DNA from: an uncultured Variovorax sp.
GTDB lineage: Bacteria > Pseudomonadota > Gammaproteobacteria > Burkholderiales > Burkholderiaceae
NCBI GenBank assembly: GCA_946478645.1
Contig: CAMLCW010000118.1
Span: 1 to 13,016, forward strand
DNA length: 13,016 nt
Reading direction: 5' to 3'
Both the position numbers and the translations under genes were made by a program. Shown in pieces: positions 1-6,729 of the stretch (position 1 is its first letter; each line of letters opens with the position of its first letter). Below the pieces are notes generated by a model. The model did no database searches and was not told the DNA's origin. It saw nothing but the letters and a program-made list of their open reading frames with translations.

Positions 1-143
1 CCGCCGTCCTCGACCGGCGTGCCGGCCGGCGCGGCGAGCGAAGGGCCGACCGCCGCGATGCGGCCGTCCTGCACCAGCACATCGACCGGAACGTCGGACG
101 CAAGGCCGACGGGGCGCACGCGGCGCAGCAGGAGCGAGGGCAT
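1..143 (-). CDS. Amidohydrolase family protein, N-terminal fragment
   Basis: Reading leftward from an ATG at 143, 47 codons stay open to the window edge. The protein begins MPSLLLRRVRPVG and continues with VDVLVQDGRIAAVGPSL. That is the N-terminal beta-sandwich strand pattern of metal-dependent amidohydrolases (the cytosine deaminase, dihydroorotase and imidazolonepropionase superfamily), where a DGRIAAVG-type turn precedes the metal-binding HxH strand. The metal site itself lies outside the window, so substrate and subfamily cannot be given. The start has only a weak purine-rich stretch (GAAAGA) before it. The gene is divergent from the EamA transporter at 270, with a 126-bp gap. Seen: the motif and the reading frame. 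Inferred: the family. Confidence 0.7.
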   Translation of the reverse strand, partial: MPSLLLRRVRPVGLASDVPVDVLVQDGRIAAVGPSLAAPAGTPVEDG

Positions 144-215
144 GGCGATCGGTTCTTTCACGGCAACGGCGGGAATTCGAGGATACCCGCGCGCCACCGT
201 GGCCTGCGGCCCGGC

Positions 216-239
216 ACGCTTCGGGCTGGAGCGAAGCGT
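216..239. repeat. Perfect 8-bp inverted repeat between divergent genes
   Basis: ACGCTTCG (216-223) and CGAAGCGT (232-239) are exact reverse complements around an 8-base spacer. The repeat lies in the 144-269 gap between the amidohydrolase and EamA starts, about 30 bases before the EamA ATG. It could be an operator or a 5'-UTR hairpin. No T-run follows, so it is not an obvious intrinsic terminator. I see no clear sigma-70 promoter elsewhere in this gap. Confidence 0.4.
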
Positions 240-269
240 ACGCCCTGCCGGCTGGCGACCATCGGTGCC

Positions 270-1196
270 ATGCAGAAAACATCCACCGCCATGCCCATTG
301 AATGGGCGCTCCTTGCACTGCTGGCCCTGCTCTGGGGCGCTTCGTACACCTTCATCAAAGTGGGCGTCGCCACGATCCCGCCCATCACGCTGATCGCTGC
401 GCGCACGCTGGTGGCGGGGCTGCTGCTGCTTGCGGTGCTGCGACTGCGCGGGGTGCGGCTGCCGCGCGACGCCGCCACCTGGCGCCGCTTCATGCTGCAG
501 GCCGTGCTGAACAGCGTGCTGCCCTTCACGCTCATCGCCTGGGCCGAGCGCAGCGTCGACGCGGGGCTCGCGACCATCCTGAGCTCGACCTCGCCGATCT
601 TCATCTTTCTGCTGGGCCTTGGCCTGCGCGGCGCCGAAAAGCCCACGCTGCGCAGGCTGTGGGGCGTGGCCGCAGGGCTCGCGGGCATCTGCCTGATCGT
701 GGGTGCGGAGGCACTGGGCGGTATCGGGCGCGCGCTGCTCGCGCAAGTCGCGCTGGTGGTGGCCGCCATCTGCTACGGCGGCGCGGCGATGTTCGGCCGG
801 GTGTTCAAGGGCCTCGATCCCATGGTGCCCGCGGCGGGCTCGCTGCTGTGCGGCTCGGTGATGCTGGTGCCCGCGAGCCTGGCGATCGATCGCCCCTGGA
901 CGCTCGCGCCTTCGAGCGCGTCGGTGCTCGCGATGCTCGCGCTGGCGGTGCTGTCGACGGCCGCGGCCTTCACGATCTACTTCCGGCTCATTCGCACGCT
1001 GGGGCCGATGGCCACGGCCGCGCAGGCCTATCTCCGGGTGCCGGTCGGGGTGGCGATCGGCGTCGTTTTCCTGGGCGAGCGGCTGGCGCCCACGGCATGG
1101 CTCGGGCTGGCCTGCACCCTGGCCGGCGTCATCGCGATGACGCTGCCCGCGCGCCAGAGCCGCATGGACGCCGAGCCCCGCCTCAATCGATGCTGA
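270..1196 (+). CDS. DMT superfamily (EamA) inner-membrane transporter
   Basis: This 308-residue protein is almost entirely hydrophobic, in about ten membrane spans, the size and pattern of the two-repeat EamA (10-TMS drug/metabolite exporter) family. The first repeat runs from about residue 8 to 140 and opens with LLALLWGASYTFIKVGV, whose W-G-x-x-[YF] element is typical of the family. The second repeat runs from about 155 to 292 and holds an AAAFTIYFRLIRTLG segment, then the conserved late region with GVVFLGERL. Such proteins export small metabolites or amino acids; the substrate cannot be read from the sequence. The ATG at 270 is used, with an in-frame ATG at 291 as an alternative; neither has a strong ribosome binding site. 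The stop overlaps the stop of the convergent receptor gene by 14 bp. Confidence 0.9.
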   Translation: MQKTSTAMPIEWALLALLALLWGASYTFIKVGVATIPPITLIAARTLVAGLLLLAVLRLRGVRLPRDAATWRRFMLQAVLNSVLPFTLIAWAERSVDAGLATILSSTSPIFIFLLGLGLRGAEKPTLRRLWGVAAGLAGICLIVGAEALGGIGRALLAQVALVVAAICYGGAAMFGRVFKGLDPMVPAAGSLLCGSVMLVPASLAIDRPWTLAPSSASVLAMLALAVLSTAAAFTIYFRLIRTLGPMATAAQAYLRVPVGVAIGVVFLGERLAPTAWLGLACTLAGVIAMTLPARQSRMDAEPRLNRC

Positions 1197-2178
1197 TGTT
1201 GGCCGCCTTGGCCACCTCGGCCCACTTCACGCGGTTGTCGTGCACCGTCTTCTTGAACTGCGCGGGCGTTTCGATGCGCACCGTGTTGCCCTGGGCCTCG
1301 AAGCGCTCGCGGATCTCGGGCTGTTCGAGCACGGCCTTCACCGCGGCGTTGAGCTTGTCGACGATGCGTGCGTCGGTGCCCTTGGGCGCGAAGATGCCGA
1401 ACCAGATCGAGCTGTCGAAGCCGCGCGTGCCCGCCAGGCCGCTCGAGGCGATGGTGGGCACCTCTTTCACCGCGGCCACCGGCTTGGCCGTGGTCACACC
1501 CAGCAGGCGCACCTTGCCGGCCTTGTAGTGCGGCAGCACGGTCTGCACCTGGTTCATGATGCAGCAGGTCTCGCCGCGCACGACCGAGGTGATGGCCTCG
1601 GGCCCGCCCTTGTAGGGCACGTGCACCATGTCCAGGCCGAGGCGCGAGTTGAACTCGGCAAAGGCCATGTGCGTGCCCGCGCCGTTGCCGGTGGACGCGT
1701 AGTTGTACTTGCCGGGGTTGGCCTTGACGAGGTCGACGAACTCCTTCAGCGTGCGCACGTTGATCACGTCGGGGTTGATGGTGAGCACGTTCGAAACGTC
1801 GAGCACCGGCGCCACCGGCACGAAGTCGGCCTCCACGTCGAACGGCAGCTTCTTGTAGAGCGCGGCATTGCTGCCGTGCGTGGCCGCGGTGCCGAACGAG
1901 AGCGTGTAGCCGTCGGGCTTGGCGTGGGCGACGTACTCGCTCGCGATGTTGCCGGCCGCGCCCGACTTGTAGTCGATCACGACCTGCTTGCCGAGCTGTC
2001 TGGCCAGTGGCTCCTGGATCACGCGGGCGACCACGTCGACGCCCGAACCGGCCGGAAATCCCATGATCAGCGTGACCGGCTGCTGCGGCCAGTCGGCGGG
2101 GGCCTGGGCCAGCGCGGGGGCCGATACGGCGGCGAACAGGGCGGCCGACAACAGGCGCGGGAAGGGAAAATGGAGCAT
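1183..2178 (-). CDS. Bug family (TctC-type) periplasmic substrate-binding protein
   Basis: This 331-residue protein has a signal peptide (MLHFPFPRLLSAALFAA, cleavage likely after APALA) and the Bug/TctC fold markers: PVTLIMGFPAGSGVDVVAR at the mature N-terminus, AAGNIASEYVAHAKPDGYTL, then VPYKGG and LPHYKAGKVRLLGV. These receptors bind small carboxylates or related solutes in the periplasm, originally for tripartite tricarboxylate transporters. Bordetella and Comamonadaceae carry many copies without adjacent TctA/TctB, and none is seen here. The start at 2178 is preferred over an in-frame ATG at 2208 because GAGGAAAGA precedes it at good spacing and the signal peptide begins there. An unusual GETCCIMNQVQ stretch carries two adjacent cysteines. 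The ligand is unknown. The gene is divergent from the NUDIX-MBL gene across a gap that holds a strong dyad. Confidence 0.93.
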   Translation of the reverse strand: MLHFPFPRLLSAALFAAVSAPALAQAPADWPQQPVTLIMGFPAGSGVDVVARVIQEPLARQLGKQVVIDYKSGAAGNIASEYVAHAKPDGYTLSFGTAATHGSNAALYKKLPFDVEADFVPVAPVLDVSNVLTINPDVINVRTLKEFVDLVKANPGKYNYASTGNGAGTHMAFAEFNSRLGLDMVHVPYKGGPEAITSVVRGETCCIMNQVQTVLPHYKAGKVRLLGVTTAKPVAAVKEVPTIASSGLAGTRGFDSSIWFGIFAPKGTDARIVDKLNAAVKAVLEQPEIRERFEAQGNTVRIETPAQFKKTVHDNRVKWAEVAKAANISID

Positions 2179-2227
2179 GGCTGTCTTTCCTCGAAGCGGG
2201 CGGTGCAAAACGGAATTGTGGCGCGCG

Positions 2228-2251
2228 GCTCATGCCGGATGGGGCATGAGC
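2228..2251. promoter_or_regulatory. 9-bp inverted repeat in a divergent promoter region (candidate operator)
   Basis: GCTCATGCC (2228-2236) and GGCATGAGC (2243-2251) are perfect reverse complements separated by 6 bases. The dyad lies between the divergent starts at 2178 and 2298. It is roughly where the -35 region of a receptor promoter would fall if CACAAT (minus strand, about 2216-2221) is its -10. It is not followed by a T-run, so a protein-binding site fits better than a terminator. The regulator is unknown. Confidence 0.5.
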
Positions 2252-2285
2252 TTATGCAGCCCGCACGCGCTGCGCGGCATCTCTC

Positions 2286-2291
2286 CATAAT
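2286..2291 (+). promoter_or_regulatory. Putative -10 element placing transcription start at the ATG
   Basis: CATAAT matches the sigma-70 -10 consensus at five of six positions. Its last base is seven bases before the ATG at 2298, so the normal start-site distance would put +1 on or next to the start codon. No Shine-Dalgarno sequence lies between them. The -35 position (about 2263-2268) is a poor match. This suggests a leaderless transcript. Confidence 0.4.
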
Positions 2292-2297
2292 CGCCGC

Positions 2298-3974
2298 ATG
2301 GTTCGCCCCACACAACAACTCCACCCCGCACGCGAGCCCGCGCCCGTGCGCGCTGCCGCCACCGTGCTGCTGCTGCGCGATTCCGAGGCCGGCATCGAAG
2401 TGCTGATGACCCGCCGCTCCGCCACCGCCAGCTTCGCGCCGGGCGCCTATGTATTCCCCGGCGGGCAGATCGATCCGGCCGATGCGGCCGCCGGGCGCAT
2501 CGCGTCGCGGCGCCCGTCGCAGACCGACCTGCAGCTCACCCAGGCGGTCGCGGCCATCCGCGAAGGCTTCGAGGAGCTCGGCGTGCTGCTCGCGCGCCAT
2601 GCCGACGGCCGGCCCGCCGACGCCGCGGACATCGCGGCCATGGACCGCAGCACCACGTCGCCGATTTCGTTCGTCGCGCAGTGCGCCGCGCGCGGCCTGG
2701 TGCTCGCGAGCGACCAGGTGTTCAGCCTGGCGCACTGGGTCACCGACCGCGACCTGCCGCGGCGCTTCGACGTGCCGTTCCTGGTCGCCCGCATGCCGGA
2801 GGGCCAGACGCCCACGGCCGACGAGAGCGAGCAGTTCGAACCTTGCTGGGTGCGCCCGGCCGACGCGCTCGCGCGCCATGACGCCGGCAGCTTCTTCATG
2901 ATCTTCCCGACCGTGCGCACGCTGCAGCGGCTCGCGGCCTACGCCAGCGTCGATGCGGTGCTCGCGGCCTGCGGGCCGCAAGACGGCGCCGAGCGGCCGC
3001 TGTGGACCAGCTGCCCGCGCGCCGGCCTGCTCGGCGGGCAGGACACGCGCTACATGGAGCACGAATCGCCCTACGGCGAACTCGCGCTGGTGTGCCCCGA
3101 CGGCCAGTTGCTGCACGCGCTCGACTGGCAGAACGAGCGCCCGGTGCCGCTGCTCGCCAACGTGCAGCGCCTGACCGCCGGCAACCCGAGCGCGATGACC
3201 GGGCCCGGCACCAACAGCTACATCGTGGGCGATGCCGCCACGGGCTACATCGTGATCGACCCGGGCCCGAACGATGCGGCGCACATCCAGCGGCTGTGGC
3301 AAGCCACGGGGGGCGACGTGCGCATGATCGTCTGCACCCATTCGCACGCCGACCATTCACCCGGTGCCGCGCCGCTGCAGGCGCTGTGCGCGGGCAAGCC
3401 GCCGATCCTCGGCCTCTCGTCGGCCGGCACCGCGCGCGCCTCGGCCCGCTTCGTGGCCGAGCGCGAACTGGCCGACGGCGAACGCCTGGTGCTCTCGGGC
3501 ACCTCGGCCGCGGGCCAGGCCGTGACCCATACGCTGCGCGCGATCCACACGCCGGGCCATGCCGCCAATCACCTGTGCCTGGTGCTCGAAGAAGACGGCC
3601 TGCTGTTCTCGGGCGACCACATCCTCAACGGCAGCACCACGGTGGTCGATCCGCCCGACGGCGACATGAATGCCTACCTCGATTCGCTCGACCGGCTCGA
3701 CGCGGCCTGCGAGGCCGGCGGCATCGACTTCATCCTGCCCGCGCACGGCTACGTGATCGGCAGCGCGCGCCGCGCCATCGCGCAGCTCAAGGCCCACCGC
3801 CTGAAGCGCGAGGCCAAGATCGCGCAGGCGATGCAGCAGCTGCCCGGCGGCACGCCCGACGACTGGCTGCCGCTCGCCTACGACGACGTGCCCGAGCGCC
3901 TGTGGCCGGTGGCGGCCCGCTCGCTGGCCGCGCACGTGGCGCGCATCCGCCAACGCACGGTGGCGGCACCATGA
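2298..3974 (+). CDS. NUDIX hydrolase-metallo-beta-lactamase fold fusion protein
   Basis: This 558-residue protein joins two hydrolase domains. Residues about 17-230 are NUDIX-like: VLMTRRSATASFAPGAYVFPGG, then REGFEELGV (R88, E89, E92, E93, G95). About 30 residues separate the GG from the RE half of the Nudix box, as in the NUDT19 group of CoA diphosphatases. Residues about 290-500 are a metallo-beta-lactamase domain of LACTB2 type, with a complete zinc set: HSHADH (H348, H350, D352, H353), HTPGH (H421), SGDH (D440) and PAHG (H483). A C-terminal winged-helix-like tail follows (HRLKREAKIAQAM to the end). Family knowledge: NUDT19 cleaves CoA species and LACTB2 is an endoribonuclease; neither activity is shown here. 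It is the first gene of a three-gene unit and overlaps the next by ATGA. No ribosome binding site is visible at its start. Confidence 0.88.
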   Translation: MVRPTQQLHPAREPAPVRAAATVLLLRDSEAGIEVLMTRRSATASFAPGAYVFPGGQIDPADAAAGRIASRRPSQTDLQLTQAVAAIREGFEELGVLLARHADGRPADAADIAAMDRSTTSPISFVAQCAARGLVLASDQVFSLAHWVTDRDLPRRFDVPFLVARMPEGQTPTADESEQFEPCWVRPADALARHDAGSFFMIFPTVRTLQRLAAYASVDAVLAACGPQDGAERPLWTSCPRAGLLGGQDTRYMEHESPYGELALVCPDGQLLHALDWQNERPVPLLANVQRLTAGNPSAMTGPGTNSYIVGDAATGYIVIDPGPNDAAHIQRLWQATGGDVRMIVCTHSHADHSPGAAPLQALCAGKPPILGLSSAGTARASARFVAERELADGERLVLSGTSAAGQAVTHTLRAIHTPGHAANHLCLVLEEDGLLFSGDHILNGSTTVVDPPDGDMNAYLDSLDRLDAACEAGGIDFILPAHGYVIGSARRAIAQLKAHRLKREAKIAQAMQQLPGGTPDDWLPLAYDDVPERLWPVAARSLAAHVARIRQRTVAAP

Positions 3975-4693
3975 CCGGCGCTCGCAACGACGAAGAAGTC
4001 GAAGGCATCCGCCTTGCCAAGCGCGTGGCCGCGCTCGCGGGCTGCTCGCGCCGCGAGGCCGAACTGCTGATCGAGAACGGCGCGGTGCGCGTCGACGGCG
4101 TGCCGGCGCTGCTGCCGCAGTCGCGCGTGCAGCCGCACCAGCAGGTCGGGATCGAGCCCGGCGCCAGGCCCGAGCCGGTGGTGCCGGTCACGCTGCTGCT
4201 GCACAAGCCCGCGGGCATGCCGACCGACGACGCGCACCAATTGCTGGTGGCGGCCAACCACCACGAGCCCGAGCGCGCCGGCCTGCGTTTTTTGCCCGCG
4301 CATGCACGCGCGCAGCGCTGCATGACGCCGCTCGAGAGCGGCGCCAGCGGGCTCGTGGTCTACACGCAGGAATGGCGCATCGAACGCAAGCTGCAGGAGG
4401 ACGCCGGCATCCTCGAGCACGAGGTCATGGTCGACGTGGCCGGCGCCGTCTCGCCCGAGCAGCTCGCGCGCTTCGAGCGCTCGCCCGCGCGCGTGAGCAT
4501 CGGCCGCCAGGCGCCCGACCAGACCGGCCTGCGCTTCGCGATGAAGGGTCCGCGGCCCGGGCAGATCGCGCACCTGTGCGACCAGGCCGGCCTGCGCATC
4601 GTGGCGATGCGGCGCATCCGCATCGGCCGCGTGCCGCTTGCGGGGCTGCAGCCGGGCCAGTGGCGCTATCTCTCGCCGCACGAACGCTTCTGA
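3971..4693 (+). CDS. S4-domain RsuA/RluF-like protein, probable inactive pseudouridine synthase
   Basis: The 240-residue protein begins inside the stop of the NUDIX-MBL gene (ATGA overlap), which implies translational coupling. Residues about 13-60 form an S4 RNA-binding domain (IRLAKRVAALAGCSRREAELLIENGAVRVDG). Residues 77-83 (LLHKPAG) match the first motif of the RsuA/RluB/RluE/RluF pseudouridine synthases. Residues 221-236 (VPLAGLQPGQWRYLS) match the family's C-terminal strand. The catalytic block, normally GRLDxxTxGL, reads TPLESGASGL at 119-128, with Glu122 where the essential Asp belongs. The later RQIRRMC block reads GQIAHLC. The fold is therefore kept while the active centre is altered. 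It may bind rRNA or another structured RNA without modifying it, or act on a different base. The inactivity is inferred from motifs, not measured. Confidence 0.82.
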   Translation: MTGARNDEEVEGIRLAKRVAALAGCSRREAELLIENGAVRVDGVPALLPQSRVQPHQQVGIEPGARPEPVVPVTLLLHKPAGMPTDDAHQLLVAANHHEPERAGLRFLPAHARAQRCMTPLESGASGLVVYTQEWRIERKLQEDAGILEHEVMVDVAGAVSPEQLARFERSPARVSIGRQAPDQTGLRFAMKGPRPGQIAHLCDQAGLRIVAMRRIRIGRVPLAGLQPGQWRYLSPHERF

Positions 4694-4716
4694 AGGACAA
4701 GCCAAGGAGACAAAGG

Positions 4717-5280
4717 ATGAAGTTCGCCGCCGGACGCGCTGCACTGACAGGCACCGTTTCGCTGGCGCTGGCGGGCTGCAGCTACCTGGCGCCGCTGCTG
4801 GCCCCGCTGCTGCCGCCGAGCGATCCACCCGCGCCGCCCACACCTCCACCGCCGGTGGTGTCGCCCAGCGGCCTGGCACCGATCACCGACGCGCAGGTCG
4901 AACGCATCCGCGAGGCGATCGCCGCCAGCCCGCCGAGCCCGGCCGTGGCCCGCGTGGTGCGCGGCGCCGCGCCGACCATCGAATCGTTCCTGCGCACCGA
5001 GGGCTGCATCACCGCGCGCAACGGCGCCGTGCTCAACCCCTTTGCGGCGTCGGGCCGGCTGTTCGACGGCAGCGGCTTCCAGGGCGGACCGATGGCCGCC
5101 ATGCAGTACCACGACAAGACGGCCTGCGTGACCGTCCAGCGGATGCAGAACTGGAAGATGGTGTCGCCGAAGCGGCTGCGCTTCGAGGTCGTCTATGTCG
5201 GCGACGACGGCGAGGAGCGCGCCGTGCGGCGGCACGAGCTGGCGCGCCAGCCCAGGGGCGGCTGGCGCTTCACCCGCTGA
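4717..5280 (+). CDS. Small proline-rich lipoprotein of unknown function
   Basis: The ATG at 4717 follows a near-perfect ribosome binding site (AAGGAGA, 6 bases away), 23 bp after the S4 gene, so it is probably in the same operon. The 187-residue product has a short basic N-terminus, a hydrophobic stretch and a lipobox (LALAGC) with Cys21 as the lipidated residue. Residues 29-50 are rich in proline and would form an extended tether from the membrane. The rest is soluble, with two further cysteines (C97, C137) that could form a disulfide, and a basic C-terminus ending in GGWRFTR. The ADP-free, motif-poor sequence gives no family I can name. The +2 residue is Ser, which favours transfer to the outer membrane. 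Its 3' end overlaps the convergent outer-membrane factor gene by 11 bp. Confidence 0.85.
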   Translation: MKFAAGRAALTGTVSLALAGCSYLAPLLAPLLPPSDPPAPPTPPPPVVSPSGLAPITDAQVERIREAIAASPPSPAVARVVRGAAPTIESFLRTEGCITARNGAVLNPFAASGRLFDGSGFQGGPMAAMQYHDKTACVTVQRMQNWKMVSPKRLRFEVVYVGDDGEERAVRRHELARQPRGGWRFTR

Positions 5281-6724
5281 CCGGGCGCGCGCCGCCCTCG
5301 CCACGCCCGGGTTCCCAGCCCCCGCCGAGCGCCATGAACAGTTGCACCTGGTCGTCCGACAGTTGCGCCTCGCTGGCCGCGAGCGCAGCGTCGCTGGCGG
5401 CCAGCGCGCGTTCGGCGTCGAGCGTCTCGAGGTAGCCGGTGCGGCCGTTCTGGTAGAGCTGGCGCGCCTGCGCGGCGACCTTGGCGCTTTCGTCGCGCGC
5501 GGCCTGCAGCGCCTGGTGGCGGTCGAGTTCGCGCGCGTAGGCAGTGAGCGCGGTCTCGGTTTCGCGCAGCGCGGTGAGCACGGTGCCGTCGAAGTGCGCC
5601 AGCGCCGCGCGCGTGCCGGCTTCGGCCTGCGCGATGCGCGCCTGCGCCGCGCCGGTGTTGGGCAGCGTCCACGAGATCAGCGGCCCCAGGCTCCAGGCGA
5701 AAGTGTCCTTGTGGCCGAAGCCCTCGGCATGGCCTGCCGACGAGCCCGAGAGCCCGAGCGTGACCTTCGGATGGAGCTCGGCCGTGGCCACGCCGATGCG
5801 CGCGGTCGCCGCGGCGAGGCCGCGTTCGGCCTGGCGGATGTCGGGCCGGCGCCGCAGCAGCGCGGCGCCGTCGCCCACCGGCAAGGTGCCGGCGACGCGC
5901 GGCGGCACGGTGCAGCCGGCCACGTCGCGCGGAAAGTCCTGCGGCAATGCGCCGGTCAACGTAGCGAGGCGATAGAGGGCGCCCTGGCGCTGCGCCTGGA
6001 GCGGCGGCAGCGCGGCGTTCAGTTGCTGCAGCTGCGCACGCGCACGGCCCGCGTCGAGGGCGCCGGCGCGGCCTGCGCGCTGCAGCCGGCCGGTGACGTT
6101 CACCGCATCCTGCTGCAGCGCGACCGATTTCTCGGCGATCTGCAGCCGCAGGCCCGTGGCGCAGGCCTCGGCATAGGCGCGCGCGGTGCCGGCCGCGACG
6201 TTCACGCGCACCAGGTCGAGCGCGGCCTCGGCGGCCTGCGTGTTGGCGGCCGAAGCCTCGATGGCGCGGCGGATCTGGCCGAACAGGTCGACCTGGTAAG
6301 ACAGCGAGGCGCCCAGGCTGTAGTTGGAAGTGGCCGGCGGCTGGTAGCCCGGCTTCAGCACCGACAGGCCCGAGGCGTGGCCGAACGAAGGACCGCCGCT
6401 CACGCCGATGGCGGGGTATTTGGCGCCGGCCGTTTCCGCCTCGATGGCGCGTTCGCGCTCAAGGTTGGCCACGGCCTGCCGCAGGTCGGTGTTGTGCGCG
6501 AGCGCCTGCGCCACGAGCCGGTCGAGCAGCGGATCGTGGTAGAGCCGCCACCAGTGCGCGGGCAGCGGCGGCGCATCGGCGGGGGCGCCGGCGAAAGGCT
6601 TGCCGGCCGCGGGCTGGCTTGCGAGTGCTTCGGGTGGCTGCTGGTAGTCGGGGCCGACCGCGGCGCACGCGGCAAGCGCGGCGGCAGCGGCCAGTGCGGC
6701 AAGGCGGAATGCAAGGCGTGCCAT
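5270..6724 (-). CDS. NodT/OprM-type efflux outer-membrane lipoprotein
   Basis: This is the outer-membrane channel of the tripartite exporter encoded upstream. The 484-residue protein has a lipobox (ALAAC, Cys20) followed by AAVGPDYQQPP, the standard opening of this family. Two outer-membrane-efflux repeats follow. The first contains WWRLYHDPLLDRLVAQALAHN and SYQVDLFGQIRRAIEAS. The second contains LLRRRPDIRQAERGLAAATARIGVA, FAWSLGPLISWTLPNTG and YQNGRTGYLETLDAERALAAS. Length and motif order are normal. The start at 6724 is chosen because GAGG lies about 10 bases upstream. An ATG at 6733 overlaps the adaptor's stop (ATGA) but has no properly spaced ribosome binding site. It is the last gene of the MarR-FUSC-DUF1656-HlyD operon; no terminator is visible before the convergent lipoprotein gene. 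Confidence 0.93.
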   Translation of the reverse strand: MARLAFRLAALAAAAALAACAAVGPDYQQPPEALASQPAAGKPFAGAPADAPPLPAHWWRLYHDPLLDRLVAQALAHNTDLRQAVANLERERAIEAETAGAKYPAIGVSGGPSFGHASGLSVLKPGYQPPATSNYSLGASLSYQVDLFGQIRRAIEASAANTQAAEAALDLVRVNVAAGTARAYAEACATGLRLQIAEKSVALQQDAVNVTGRLQRAGRAGALDAGRARAQLQQLNAALPPLQAQRQGALYRLATLTGALPQDFPRDVAGCTVPPRVAGTLPVGDGAALLRRRPDIRQAERGLAAATARIGVATAELHPKVTLGLSGSSAGHAEGFGHKDTFAWSLGPLISWTLPNTGAAQARIAQAEAGTRAALAHFDGTVLTALRETETALTAYARELDRHQALQAARDESAKVAAQARQLYQNGRTGYLETLDAERALAASDAALAASEAQLSDDQVQLFMALGGGWEPGRGEGGARPVSG

Positions 6725-6729
6725 GGTGT

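Noticed and set aside
2067..3356. 429-codon minus-strand open frame opposite the NUDIX-MBL gene
   Set aside because: The plus strand carries complete Nudix and zinc-binding motifs; the minus frame has no motif and overlaps the receptor gene's signal-peptide region in the wrong frame.
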